Origin: Streptacidiphilus fuscans
Lineage (GTDB): Bacteria > Actinomycetota > Actinomycetes > Streptomycetales > Streptomycetaceae
Assembly (NCBI RefSeq): GCF_015690355.1
Contig: NZ_JADPRT010000002.1
Coordinates: 434,001-498,000, forward strand
Direction of reading: 5' to 3'
Length of the DNA: 64,000 nt
Below are positions 52,297 to 60,551 of this stretch, in pieces. Made by a program: the position numbers and the translations under genes. Positions within the stretch are counted from its first letter, which is position 1. The number at the start of each line of letters is the position of its first letter. The notes beneath the pieces were generated by a model. That model did no database searches. It was not told the origin of the DNA and was given only the letters and a program-made list of their open reading frames with translations.

Positions 52297-53575
52297 ACGC
52301 GAGCCGGACGGTCATCTCCCGGTCCGCCGCCTCCGCTGCCTGCTTCGGATCCCGGCCCTCCAGCACCGGGGTGAGGAAAAGGGTCACCACCGGGTTCGGG
52401 CTCTCCTCGACGTTCCCCCAGGTCGGCACGAGCGGCGTGTAGCCCGCGTACGGCACGGACTTGGCCGCGGCCTGCGCGTACGCGTTCCCGGCCAGCGCGC
52501 CGTACAGGCTCGCGCGGTTGGGCAGGAAGCCCGAATCCTTGGCCATCAGCGACTCGTTGGCGTCGTCCAGGGCGATCTTCAGAAAGCCGAGCGCCAGCAC
52601 CCGGTGCTGGCTGTTCATGGCGACGGTCAGGTCGGAGCCGCCCAGGAAGGTCCGGGCCGGGGCCTCGGCGGTCCGGCCGGGGATGGGGAACCAGCCGATC
52701 TGACCGGCCAGCGCCGGGTCGGCCTTGACCACCTCGTCGCCCTCGTAGCCCATGGCGATCATGCAGCCGACGTCCCCCTTGGCGAAGGCCTGGTACTGGT
52801 TCGCCTCGTTGCCGTCCTTCGGCGCGTTGCCGAAGGCCTGGAGCTTCTCGAACAGCGCCGCGGCCTGGAGCGCCGCCGGACTGTCCAGGTTGCCGTCCCA
52901 GGCGCGGCCGTTCTGCCGGACGATCTGGGCGCCGTCGTCCTGGAGGAAGCCGTCGAAGGCGTACCAGTTCTGGCCGGGCAGCCAGAGCGCCGAGGAGACG
53001 CCCGCGGTGTTCTGGAGCCGGGTCAGGTCGGCGACCCACTCGTCCTGGGTGGCCGGCGGGGTGGTCAGGCCCGCCTTCTTCCAGAGCAGCTTGTTGTACA
53101 TGACGACGCGGTTGCCCGCGTACCACGGGGCCGCGTACTGCCTGCCCTGGTAGACGGTCGACCGGTCCATCGACGCGGTCCACTGCGAGGCGCCGAGCTG
53201 GGACAGGTAGGGCGTCAGGTCCAACAGGCCGCCGGTGGAGGCGTAGTAGGGCGTCTGGGTGTTGCCGATGTCGACGACGTCGGGCGGCGTGACGGTGGCC
53301 AGCGCGCTGTCCACTGTGGTCTGGATGCCGCTCCACTGCTGGACGTCGACCTCGACCGTGGCGCCCGGGTACGTCCGCTCGAACTCGGCGGTGACGGCCG
53401 ACACCCACGAGGGCGGGTTGTCGCCGCTCATCAGCCAGACGACCAGCTTCTGCCCGCGCCAACTGGTGGGCGAGGGACTGCTCGCGGCACTGCCGAGCCC
53501 GAGCGGTCCGCAGGCGCTCAGCGCGAGTGCGACCACGGCCGCACCGATCCCTCTCAGAACACCCCGATGTCTCAT
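52292..53575 (-). CDS. DasA-like sugar-binding lipoprotein, second copy
   Basis: 427 aa, lipobox ALSAC with C22. Bacterial SBP_1 fold: WLMSGDNPPSWV, DVVDIGNTQTPYYAS, APWYAGNRVVMYNK, PGQNWYAFDGFLQD. The same segments occur in DasA, so the two are paralogous copies; ligand-contact residues appear conserved, suggesting chitobiose or GlcNAc binding. No permease gene is attached, so it presumably feeds DasBC. It is separated from dasD by 283 bp, has its own two dre candidates, and its Shine-Dalgarno is buried in a hairpin. Confidence 0.88.
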   Translation of the reverse strand: MRHRGVLRGIGAAVVALALSACGPLGLGSAASSPSPTSWRGQKLVVWLMSGDNPPSWVSAVTAEFERTYPGATVEVDVQQWSGIQTTVDSALATVTPPDVVDIGNTQTPYYASTGGLLDLTPYLSQLGASQWTASMDRSTVYQGRQYAAPWYAGNRVVMYNKLLWKKAGLTTPPATQDEWVADLTRLQNTAGVSSALWLPGQNWYAFDGFLQDDGAQIVRQNGRAWDGNLDSPAALQAAALFEKLQAFGNAPKDGNEANQYQAFAKGDVGCMIAMGYEGDEVVKADPALAGQIGWFPIPGRTAEAPARTFLGGSDLTVAMNSQHRVLALGFLKIALDDANESLMAKDSGFLPNRASLYGALAGNAYAQAAAKSVPYAGYTPLVPTWGNVEESPNPVVTLFLTPVLEGRDPKQAAEAADREMTVRLAW

Positions 53576-53584
53576 GGCGCACCA

Positions 53585-53617
53585 CTCTCCCCAATGGTCT
53601 CTACCAATTGGGGAGAG
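53585..53617 (-). promoter_or_regulatory. Hairpin sequestering the ribosome binding site of the second DasA-like gene
   Basis: CTCTCCCCAA and TTGGGGAGAG are perfect 10-nt arms (53585-53594 and 53608-53617), and TGGT/ACCA extends the stem after one bulged T. On the mRNA the GGGGAGAG that serves as Shine-Dalgarno is in the 3' arm, ending 9 nt before the ATG. Its pairing partner is CTCTCCCC at the 5' side. Confidence 0.7.
53593..53608. promoter_or_regulatory. dre candidate 3, second DasA-like gene
   Basis: AATGGTCTCTACCAAT, 12 of 16 positions, located in the hairpin loop region 18 bp before the ATG. Confidence 0.5.
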
Positions 53618-53633
53618 CTTGGACTAGACCAGT
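53618..53633. promoter_or_regulatory. dre candidate 4, second DasA-like gene
   Basis: CTTGGACTAGACCAGT, 13 of 16 positions with a contiguous 10-base match CTAGACCAGT, about 25 bp upstream of candidate 3. Confidence 0.65.
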
Positions 53634-53781
53634 CGGGACGTCAACAATGCTGTGGGGCTGAAGTGGTGACTGTTATTCGACTGGAATTCGACGCAATATG
53701 AAATGCTCTCGACAAAAGCGCGAGCCTCGGTGATTCCCAGGGAATTCCCAGGAAAAAGAACCCGGGAGACCCGGAAAAACG

Positions 53782-53815
53782 GCGCAGGGCACGGGAATTC
53801 ACCCGTGCCCTGCGC
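53782..53815 (-). terminator. Distal terminator of the das operon
   Basis: GCGCAGGGCACGGG and CCCGTGCCCTGCGC, perfect 14-bp arms, loop AATTCA. On the leftward strand it is followed by GTTTTT, making it a textbook intrinsic terminator. Confidence 0.9.
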
Positions 53816-53832
53816 TCCCCTCCTGATCCCCC

Positions 53833-53857
53833 CTGCTCCCGCGCAATGCGGGAGCAG
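53833..53857 (-). terminator. Proximal hairpin after dasD-like gene
   Basis: CTGCTCCCGC and GCGGGAGCAG, perfect 10-bp arms with loop GCAAT, immediately past the stop codon. With 53782-53815 it makes a tandem terminator. Confidence 0.8.
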
Positions 53858-53858
53858 C

Positions 53859-55457
53859 TCACGGGTGCGGCGTCGGCTGCCCCGTCGGCTGACCGGTCAG
53901 CACCTCCACCGCCGCCAGGCCGCAGACGCGCGCCGCGCCGTGGGTGGCGATGTGCAGCGCGCCGCGCGCCGAGGCCCGCGGGACGCCCATCTCGACGACG
54001 GCGGTGTCCGGCCGTTCGGCGAGCACCCCGTCCAGCGCGCGGGACATCCACGCGTGCCGGTGCAGGTCGCGCACCACGACGACCAGCGGCCGTCCGGCCG
54101 ACTCGCGCCGGATCCGGTCGACGAGCGCGGGCAACAGCTCCGGCGTGGCGTCGTCCGGGCCGACGCTCTCCGCGTGCGTCCCGGGGAAGCGGGCGGCCAG
54201 CATCCCGGCCACGCCCCAGGGCGTCTGGTCGCCGACGGCGATGTTCGGCACCGGGCTGAACGAGAGCACGTACGGCCGCTCGGTCACCGGGGCGAAGCCC
54301 GCACCCGGCTGCCGGGTCACCCGCAGCGCCCGCCGGGCCGCGCGCAGGCCGATGGCCAGGTCCGGCGCGAGCCGGCCGCTGACCTCGCCCTGCTCGGCGG
54401 TCCACTCCCCCAACTCCCGCACCCGGGCCGCTGCTTCGGCCAGGCGCTGCTCGGGCAGCTCACCCTCGCGCACCGCAGCCACCAACGCGTCGCGCAGGTG
54501 CAGCACGGTCTCCTCGTCGGCCAGCCCGCCGCCGACGCAGATCGCGTCCACGCCCGCGCCGACGGCCAGTACCGTGCCCCGGGCGACGCCGTAGGTGTCG
54601 GCGATGGCGCCCATCTCGATGCCGTCGGTGACGATCAGCCCCTGGTAGCCGAGGCCGCCTGCGGACGGCGCCTGGCGCAGCAGGTCGACCACCGCGCGGC
54701 TCAGCGTGGCCGGACGATCGCCGTCCAGCGCCGGGACCATGATGTGAGCGGTCATCACGGCCTTGGCGCCGGCGGCGATCGCCGCCTTGAACGGGACCAG
54801 GTCACGCGAGCGCAGCAGGTCCACGTCGATGTCCACCACCGGCAGACCCAGGTGCGAGTCGACCGCAGTGTCCCCGTGTCCGGGGAAGTGCTTGGCGCAG
54901 GCGGCCACGCCGACCGACTGCAGCCCCTCCACCCACGCGGCGGTGTGCCGCGCGCACAGGTCCGGGTCCGCGCCGAAGGAGCGGACGCCGATGACCGGGT
55001 TGTCGGGGTTGGAGTTGACGTCCGCCGAGGGCGCCCAGTTGTAGTTGACGCCGCACTCGGCCAGCGCCCGGCCCAGCTCGCGGGCGACGTCCCGGGTCAG
55101 CTCCGGGTCGTCGACGGCGCCGAGGGCCAGGTTGCCGGGCCAGGAGGAGCCGTTGCCGGCCTCCAGGCGGGTGACGTCGCCGCCCTCCTCGTCGATGGCG
55201 ACCAGGACGTGCGGGTTCTCCCGGCGCAACTCGGCGGTGAGCGCCGCCAGTTGCTGCGGGTCCGTCACGTTGCGGGCGAACAGGGCCACCGAGCCGAGGC
55301 CCTCGCCGAGATGGCGGCGGAGCCAGTCCGGCGGCGTGGTCCCGACGAAGCCGGGCTGGAGCACCGTGAGCGCGTCGCGGTGCAGTCGGTCGTTCCGGTC
55401 GATCGTCCGGAGCGATTTCGTCCGAGTTGATGATGGTTCGAGGATCCCCACGTCCAC
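53859..55457 (-). CDS. dasD: GH3 family beta-N-acetylhexosaminidase
   Basis: 532 aa. GH3 TIM-barrel with the NagZ-type signature KHFPGHGDTAVDSH (about 187-200) and catalytic nucleophile Asp in IVTDGIEMGAI; C-terminal alpha/beta domain from about 390. No signal peptide is apparent, so it likely works in the cytoplasm, releasing GlcNAc from chitobiose delivered by DasABC or from muropeptides. GTG at 55457 lies one base past the dasC stop region, behind AAGGGCTGAC. Last gene of the das operon, followed by tandem terminators. Confidence 0.85.
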   Translation of the reverse strand: MDVGILEPSSTRTKSLRTIDRNDRLHRDALTVLQPGFVGTTPPDWLRRHLGEGLGSVALFARNVTDPQQLAALTAELRRENPHVLVAIDEEGGDVTRLEAGNGSSWPGNLALGAVDDPELTRDVARELGRALAECGVNYNWAPSADVNSNPDNPVIGVRSFGADPDLCARHTAAWVEGLQSVGVAACAKHFPGHGDTAVDSHLGLPVVDIDVDLLRSRDLVPFKAAIAAGAKAVMTAHIMVPALDGDRPATLSRAVVDLLRQAPSAGGLGYQGLIVTDGIEMGAIADTYGVARGTVLAVGAGVDAICVGGGLADEETVLHLRDALVAAVREGELPEQRLAEAAARVRELGEWTAEQGEVSGRLAPDLAIGLRAARRALRVTRQPGAGFAPVTERPYVLSFSPVPNIAVGDQTPWGVAGMLAARFPGTHAESVGPDDATPELLPALVDRIRRESAGRPLVVVVRDLHRHAWMSRALDGVLAERPDTAVVEMGVPRASARGALHIATHGAARVCGLAAVEVLTGQPTGQPTPHP

Positions 55458-55458
55458 G

Positions 55459-56289
55459 TCAGCCCTTCACCGCGCCGGCCGTCAGGCCGCCGACGGCCCG
55501 ACGCTGCATGATCATGAACAGCACCAGCACCGGCAGCGCGAACAGCGTCGAGGCGGCCATGGTGGCTCCCCAGTCGCTGCCGAACACGCTCTGGAACTGG
55601 GTCAGCCACAGGGGCAGCGTGTAGTGGGCGGGGTCCTTGTTGAGCACCAGGACCAGCGGGTACTCGCCCCACGCGGTGATGAAGCCGAACAGCGAGGTGG
55701 CCATCAACCCCGGTGCCAGCAGCGGGAAGATGATCCGCCAGAAGGCGCCGAACCGGCTGCAGCCGTCGATCAGGGCGGACTCCTCCAGCTCCTTCGGGAT
55801 CGCGGCGACGAAGTTGCGCAGCGTCCAGATCGTGAAGGGCAGCACCATCATCATGTAGAAGAGGAGCAGCGGGAGGATCGCGTTCAGCATGTTCTGGTCG
55901 CGGACGATCATGTAGATGGCGATCTGCATGACGGCCCAGGGGGCCATCTGCGCCACCATGATCATCAGGATGAACGCCTTGCGCCCACGGAACCGCATCC
56001 GGGCCACCGCCACCGAGGCCAGCAGCGCGATCACCAGCGCCGCCAGCACCGCGCCGACGGTCGCGGTCAGGCTGTTGACCCAGTAGTTGCCGAAGAACTG
56101 CGCGTGCATCGCGGTGGTGAAGTGCGCGAACGTCGGGCTGGTGGGCACCCAGACCGGCGAGCTGCTGATGATCTGGTTGTTCGGCTTGAACGCCGTCGTG
56201 ACCATCCAGTAGACGGGGAAGACGAAGACCACGGTCAGCACCAACGCGACCGCGTTGAAGCTGATCCGGCTGACGAGTGAGGACCTCAC
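55459..56289 (-). CDS. dasC: Chitobiose ABC transporter permease DasC
   Basis: 276 aa, six TM helices, MalG type. The ABC-contact EAA loop reads ELEESALIDGCSRFGAFWRIIFP. Its GTG overlaps the dasB stop (GTGA), so translation is coupled. Works with DasB and the shared ATPase MsiK encoded elsewhere; no ATPase gene is present here, as in S. coelicolor. Confidence 0.9.
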   Translation of the reverse strand: MRSSLVSRISFNAVALVLTVVFVFPVYWMVTTAFKPNNQIISSSPVWVPTSPTFAHFTTAMHAQFFGNYWVNSLTATVGAVLAALVIALLASVAVARMRFRGRKAFILMIMVAQMAPWAVMQIAIYMIVRDQNMLNAILPLLLFYMMMVLPFTIWTLRNFVAAIPKELEESALIDGCSRFGAFWRIIFPLLAPGLMATSLFGFITAWGEYPLVLVLNKDPAHYTLPLWLTQFQSVFGSDWGATMAASTLFALPVLVLFMIMQRRAVGGLTAGAVKG

Positions 56290-57329
56290 AGTTCGTCCTC
56301 CTGCTTCAGGATGATGCGGAAGTAGTACGACATCATCAGACAGAGCATGACGATGGTGACGACGGCCACCGCGGCGCCCATCCCGTAGGACTGCTGGCCG
56401 ACGCCGACCAGGTAGGCGTAGACCGGCAGGGTGGCGGTGCTGTCCTGCGGTCCACCGCCGCTGATCGCCAGGACCTGCGGCAGCGCGCCGAAGATCCAGA
56501 TGATCTCCAGGAAGGTGGTGGAGAGGAAGAACGGCTTGAGGATCGGGAAGATGACCGAGCGGAAGATCCGCCAGGAACCCGCGCCGTCGAGCCGGGCCGC
56601 CTCGTAGAGCTCGGTCGAGATGGTGGTCAGACCGGCGTAGAGGTTGAACGCCACGAAGGGGATCGACTGCCAGACCAGCAGCAGCGCGATCACGGTGAAG
56701 GCCGAGAGCTGGCTGTTCAGCCAGTCGTAGTGGGCCATGCTCTTCCAGCCGAGCTGGGAGAGCATCCAGTCGACGACGCCGTAGTTCTGGTCGAAGAGCC
56801 ACTGGAAGACCGTGGTCCCGGCCAGCACCGGCATCGCCCAGGCGAAGACCAGGGCCAGCGAGAGCACGAACCGCATCTTGTTGCCGAGGCGGTTGAGCAG
56901 CAGGCCGACCAGGCTGCCCAGCACCATGATCAGGAAGACGTTGACGGCGGTGAACAGGACCGACCGCTCGACCGAGTGCCAGAAGTCCGAACTGGTCAGG
57001 ATCGTCTGGTAGTTCTGGAAGCCGTTCCACTCGGTGACGTGCTGGATCAGCTCGAACGCGTTGAGCCGCTGGAACGAGATGAGGATCTCGCGGATCGCCG
57101 GGTAGACCAGGAAGACCGCGGTCGCCACCAGCGCCGGGAGCAGCAGCAGGTACGGGGTGATCCCGTCGTTGCCGGTGTCTCTGCGCTTGCCGCCGAGTTT
57201 CCCGGTGAACTTCCCGGCCGGTCTCCCTCGTACCGGGTCGTCCGAATGCTCCGACGTCCCGACCGCGGTCCCTCCGTCGTCCCGGAGCTGAGCCGGTGCT
57301 CCCTTGGATGGCATGGCGATGTGTCTCAC
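56286..57329 (-). CDS. dasB: Chitobiose ABC transporter permease DasB
   Basis: 347 aa, MalF type. A long cytoplasmic N-terminus (about 55 aa, Gly/Lys-rich) precedes six TM helices; EAA loop ELYEAARLDGAGSWRIFRSVIFP. GTG at 57329 and ATG at 57314 are both possible; GAAGGT lies next to the former. Separated from dasA by the attenuator at 57412-57453. Confidence 0.9.
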   Translation of the reverse strand: MRHIAMPSKGAPAQLRDDGGTAVGTSEHSDDPVRGRPAGKFTGKLGGKRRDTGNDGITPYLLLLPALVATAVFLVYPAIREILISFQRLNAFELIQHVTEWNGFQNYQTILTSSDFWHSVERSVLFTAVNVFLIMVLGSLVGLLLNRLGNKMRFVLSLALVFAWAMPVLAGTTVFQWLFDQNYGVVDWMLSQLGWKSMAHYDWLNSQLSAFTVIALLLVWQSIPFVAFNLYAGLTTISTELYEAARLDGAGSWRIFRSVIFPILKPFFLSTTFLEIIWIFGALPQVLAISGGGPQDSTATLPVYAYLVGVGQQSYGMGAAVAVVTIVMLCLMMSYYFRIILKQEDEL

Positions 57330-57338
57330 CTTCGTCAG

Positions 57339-57403
57339 GCTCTACTGGTTCACAGGCCCTGCTGGCTGACAGGCCCTGCCACTTCGCAGGCCCTGCTGGT
57401 TCA
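57339..57403. repeat. CAGGCCCTG tandem repeats in the dasA-dasB gap
   Basis: Three copies of CAGGCCCTGC spaced 16-17 nt with intervening TGGTTC/TGGCTGA-type sequence. Between the attenuator hairpin and the dasB start. Confidence 0.65.
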
Positions 57404-57411
57404 GCCGGGCG

Positions 57412-57453
57412 GAGCCGCCCGCCCGGCTCAGGGTTCGGCCGGGCGGGCGGCTC
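57412..57453 (-). terminator. Attenuator between dasA and dasB
   Basis: GAGCCGCCCGCCCGGC and GCCGGGCGGGCGGCTC are perfect 16-nt arms around a 10-nt loop, 11 nt past the dasA stop and about 80 nt before the dasB start. No T-run, so read-through is expected and would lower dasBC relative to dasA; it may also protect the dasA mRNA 3' end. Confidence 0.82.
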
Positions 57454-57464
57454 CGGAGGAGGCG

Positions 57465-58754
57465 CTACTGCTGCTGGTTCAGCCGCGAGGCGATCTGCGC
57501 GTCCGCGGCGGCAGCGGAGGCGGCCGGGTCCTTGCCCTCGAGGATCGGGGTCAGGAACAGCGTGGTGATCGGGTTCGGCGTGTTCTCCACGTTCGCCCAG
57601 GTCGGGACGAGCGGGGTGTAACCGGCGAACGGCGCGGCCTTCTCGTAGGCCTCGGCGTAGGCGTTGCCCGCCAGGGCGGCGTAGTCCGCCTGGTTGTTCG
57701 GCAGGAAGCCGGAGTCCTTGGCGAACATGGACTCGTTCTTGTCGCTGAGGGCGACCTTGAGGAAGCTCTCGGCCAGCGTCTTGTTCTGGCTGTTCTGCGA
57801 GATGGCCAGGTTGGAGCCGCCCATGAAGGTCTTGGCCGGCTGGGAGGCGGAGGCGCCCGGGATCGGGAACCAGCCGATCTGCGAGGCCACCTTCGGGCTG
57901 TCCGTCTGGACCGTCGCCGCCTCGTAACCCATGGCGATCATGGAGGCCACGTCACCCTTGGCGAAGACGCCGGCCTGCGGCGGGGTCGCCTCGTTCTGGT
58001 CCTTGGGCGCGTTGCCGAAGGCCTGGAGCTGCTTGAACAGGTTGGCGGCCTGGAGCGCCTGCGGGCTGTTCAGGTTGCCGCTCCAGCTGGAGCCGCTCTG
58101 GGTGGCGATGGTGGCGCCGGCGTCCTGCAGGAAGCCGTCGAAGGCGTACCAGTTCTGGCCGGGCAGGTAGAGCGCGGAGGTGACGCCCGAGGTGGCCTTC
58201 AGCTTGGTGAGGTCCGCGATGTACTCGGCCATGGTGGTCGGGGTGGAGGTGATCCCGGCCTTGGCCCACAGCGCCTTGTTGTACATCACGGCACGGCCAC
58301 CGGCGTACCACGGCGCGGCGAACTGCTTGCCCTGGTAGAGGGTGGAGTTGTTGAAGGACTGGGTCCAGTTGTCGCCGCCGATGGACGACTTGACCGAGGT
58401 GAGGTCCATCAGACCGCCGCTGGCCGCGTAGAACGGGGTCTGGGTGTTGCCGATGTCGATGACGTCCGGCGGGTTGTTCTCCGAGAGGGCGGTGGTGACC
58501 TTCTGGGTGATGCCGGTCCACTGCTGGATGACGATGTTGAGCTTGGCGCCCGGGTTGGCGGCGTCGAAGTCCGCGGTGACGCTCTTGACCCAGTCGGCCG
58601 GGTTGTCACCCGTCATCAGCCAGACGGTGAGGGTCTTTCCACTAGCGGAGGTGCTGGAGCTGCTTCCCCCGGAGGAGTTGGAGCTGGAGCTGCATGCGGC
58701 CACGCTGACCAGCATGGCCGCTGTCCCTACTGCGGCAATAAGTCGACGGTTCAC
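57465..58754 (-). CDS. dasA: Chitobiose-binding lipoprotein DasA
   Basis: 429 aa, lipobox VSVAAC with C21, Ser-rich linker, SBP_1 fold. Conserved binding segments WLMTGDNPADWV, DVIDIGNTQTPFYAA, APWYAGGRAVMYNK, PGQNWYAFDGFLQD. Captures chitobiose/GlcNAc oligomers at the cell surface for DasBC-MsiK. First gene of dasABCD, divergent from dasR with multiple dre sites between. Deletion in S. coelicolor affects development and GlcNAc signalling. Confidence 0.93.
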   Translation of the reverse strand: MNRRLIAAVGTAAMLVSVAACSSSSNSSGGSSSSTSASGKTLTVWLMTGDNPADWVKSVTADFDAANPGAKLNIVIQQWTGITQKVTTALSENNPPDVIDIGNTQTPFYAASGGLMDLTSVKSSIGGDNWTQSFNNSTLYQGKQFAAPWYAGGRAVMYNKALWAKAGITSTPTTMAEYIADLTKLKATSGVTSALYLPGQNWYAFDGFLQDAGATIATQSGSSWSGNLNSPQALQAANLFKQLQAFGNAPKDQNEATPPQAGVFAKGDVASMIAMGYEAATVQTDSPKVASQIGWFPIPGASASQPAKTFMGGSNLAISQNSQNKTLAESFLKVALSDKNESMFAKDSGFLPNNQADYAALAGNAYAEAYEKAAPFAGYTPLVPTWANVENTPNPITTLFLTPILEGKDPAASAAAADAQIASRLNQQQ

Positions 58755-58871
58755 GCCATCCTCCTGGGATGCCCGGATTTCCCCCCATCCGTTCCGGTAC
58801 GACTCCCTGCACGGAGCAGGTCGAGGGCGCCGCTTCCCAGCGATGGGTCGGGGATTGTTGATTGGTCGCTG

Positions 58872-58887
58872 TGTGGTTTAGACCAGT
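58872..58887. promoter_or_regulatory. dre candidate 5, dasA promoter
   Basis: TGTGGTTTAGACCAGT matches 14 of 16 consensus positions, the best match in the window. Confidence 0.8.
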
Positions 58888-58895
58888 GCCTGGAG

Positions 58896-58911
58896 CTTGG
58901 CCTAGACCAAA
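58896..58911. promoter_or_regulatory. dre candidate 6, dasA promoter
   Basis: CTTGGCCTAGACCAAA, 11 of 16 positions but with the full CTAGACCA half, 24 bp from candidate 5. Confidence 0.5.
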
Positions 58912-59002
58912 GATGACTGTCAACGGGTTGCCACGAGAAGAACGGGAGCCGTTACCAAGCCGACACCAGCCATGCCCCGCGACGTGATCGATTGGTACAC
59001 CC

Positions 59003-59018
59003 ACTGACCTGGACCGGT
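59003..59018. promoter_or_regulatory. dre candidate 7, dasR side
   Basis: ACTGACCTGGACCGGT, 12 of 16 positions. Confidence 0.4.
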
Positions 59019-59058
59019 CGGGGCTGCCCGAATCGAGGGTCTTGCCAAGAACGGCGTT

Positions 59059-59074
59059 TGAGGTCTAGACCATG
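59059..59074. promoter_or_regulatory. dre candidate 8, dasR side
   Basis: TGAGGTCTAGACCATG has the perfect GGTCTAGACC core (12 of 16 overall). Confidence 0.75.
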
Positions 59075-59082
59075 CTGGTACA

Positions 59083-59098
59083 CCTGGCCTGGACCAAT
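59083..59098. promoter_or_regulatory. dre candidate 9, dasR side
   Basis: CCTGGCCTGGACCAAT, 12 of 16 positions, 24 bp from candidate 8. Confidence 0.45.
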
Positions 59099-59277
59099 CC
59101 GCACCGAGGACCCCGCGCCCCCGAGCGGACAGGCCTCCGCGCCGGGTGCCGCGCATGCCCTCGCCGGGACGGACGTGTCACCATGAGTGCCGCACGCGCG
59201 GCGACCACAGCGCCGCACGGACCACCAGAGACACCAACATCAGAGACACCAACAGGGGACAGGAAGCAGGAGCGGTG

Positions 59278-60051
59278 ATGACGACCGATGGAGGCCAGGG
59301 GACGGCCTCGGCCGAGGAGGCCCAGGCGGGGGCGTCCACCGCTCGCGTCCCGAAGTACTACCGCCTCAAGCGCCACCTGCTGCAGATCACCCAGACGCAG
59401 GCGCCCGGCACCCCGGTCCCGCCGGAGCGGACGCTCGCGCTGGAGTTCGAGACGTCGCGGACCACCGTCCGCCAGGCGCTGCAGGAGCTGGTGGTCGAGG
59501 GCCGGCTGGAGCGGATCCAGGGCAAGGGCACCTTCGTGGCCAAGCCCAAGGTCTCCCAGGCGCTGCAGCTCACCTCGTACACCGAGGACATGCGCGCCCA
59601 GGGCCTGGAGCCCACCTCCCGCCTGCTGGAGGTCGGCTACGTCACCGCCGACGACCGGCTGGCCGAGCTGCTGGACATCCGTCCCGGCGGCCGGGTGCTC
59701 CGGGTGGAGCGTCTGCGCCTGGCCAACGGTGACCCGATGGCCATCGAGACCGCGCACCTGAGCGCCAAGCGGTTCCCCGCGCTGCGGCGCAACCTGGTCA
59801 AGTACAACTCGCTCTACACCGCGCTGGGCGAGGTCTACGGCGTCCACGTCGCCGAGGCCGAGGAGACCATCGAGACCTCCCTGGCCACCCCGCGCGAGGC
59901 GGGCGTCCTCGGCACGGACGTCGGCCTCCCGATGCTGCTGCTCTCGCGTCACTCCTTCGACGCGGACGGCGAACCGGTCGAGTGGGTCCGCTCCGTGTAC
60001 CGCGGCGACCGCTACAAGTTCACCGCCCGCCTCCGCCGCCCCGAGGCCTGA
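59278..60051 (+). CDS. dasR: GntR/HutC-family regulator DasR
   Basis: 257 aa. N-terminal winged helix (about 20-85; [44 protein letters not shown]) and UTRA effector domain (about 105-250). DasR senses GlcN-6-P/GlcNAc-6-P and represses chitin/GlcNAc catabolism, sporulation and antibiotic genes by binding dre. ATG at 59278 follows GCAGGAGC. Repeat copy D lies directly after its stop. Confidence 0.95.
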   Translation: MTTDGGQGTASAEEAQAGASTARVPKYYRLKRHLLQITQTQAPGTPVPPERTLALEFETSRTTVRQALQELVVEGRLERIQGKGTFVAKPKVSQALQLTSYTEDMRAQGLEPTSRLLEVGYVTADDRLAELLDIRPGGRVLRVERLRLANGDPMAIETAHLSAKRFPALRRNLVKYNSLYTALGEVYGVHVAEAEETIETSLATPREAGVLGTDVGLPMLLLSRHSFDADGEPVEWVRSVYRGDRYKFTARLRRPEA

Positions 60052-60057
60052 AAGGCC

Positions 60058-60163
60058 TCGGGGGGCGCGGGGAACTGCGCGAGAAACCACCCTGTGCGGA
60101 CGGCCCTGCACGTTCGGGGCTCTACCTCTCAGGGTGGCTTGTCGCGCAGTTCCCCGCGGCGCC
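60058..60163. repeat. Long hairpin repeat, copy D
   Basis: Left arm about 60060-60092 (GGGGGGCGCGGGGAACTGCG...), right arm 60131-60163 (AGGGTGGCTTGTCGCGCAGT...). Loop GGACGGCCCTGCACGTTCGG. Downstream of dasR and, unlike copies A-C, between genes of the same orientation. Confidence 0.85.
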
Positions 60164-60203
60164 AGATAGTGCAAGCCGACCCCTGATCAACGTGTCTGCA
60201 GTG

Positions 60204-60232
60204 GTGACGTGAGCGCGTCGAAGGTCTAGATT
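60204..60232 (+). promoter_or_regulatory. Promoter of the DUF3311-symporter operon
   Basis: -35 GTGACG (60204-60209) and -10 TAGATT (60227-60232) with an exact 17-bp spacer. GGTCTAGA at 60223-60230 is half of a dre core overlapping the -10, too weak to call. Confidence 0.55.
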
Positions 60233-60278
60233 CCCTTGGTCAACAGATCGTCAAAGTTGCCAGGGGGAGCCGCCGTTC

Positions 60279-60551
60279 ATGTCCGAATCCGCCACCGCAG
60301 CAGCCACCCCGCCGCTGGTCACGCCCGTCCGCGTGATCTGCGCGGTTCTGCTGCTCGCGCCCTTCGTCGCGCTGCTCTGGGTCAGCTCCTATTCACGGCT
60401 GACCCCAGCCTTCATCGGGATCCCGTTCTTCTACTGGTACCAACTCCTCTGGGTGATCCTCTCCGCGCTGATGACCGGCGTCGCCTACGTCCTGTTCACC
60501 CGTGAGGAGAAGCGCCGCAAGGCCGAGGCGAAGGCAGGTGCCGTCAAGTGA
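60279..60551 (+). CDS. DUF3311 small membrane protein
   Basis: 90 aa, two TM helices (about 18-38 and 48-70) and a basic tail (REEKRRKAEAK). DUF3311 proteins typically precede Na+/solute symporters as accessory subunits. ATG behind GGGGGAG; ends with a GTGA overlap into the symporter. Confidence 0.85.
   Translation: MSESATAAATPPLVTPVRVICAVLLLAPFVALLWVSSYSRLTPAFIGIPFFYWYQLLWVILSALMTGVAYVLFTREEKRRKAEAKAGAVK

Larger units (their letters stand above)
58755..59277. promoter_or_regulatory. Divergent dasA/dasR control region
   Basis: 523 bp without a gene, carrying five dre candidates (58872, 58896, 59003, 59059, 59083). Two lie about 118-157 bp before dasA and three 180-275 bp before dasR. Confidence 0.8.

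Noticed and set aside
60221..60236. Tenth dre site before the symporter operon
   Set aside because: Only GGTCTAGA is shared with the dre core and it coincides with the -10 hexamer; overall match is near 9/16.
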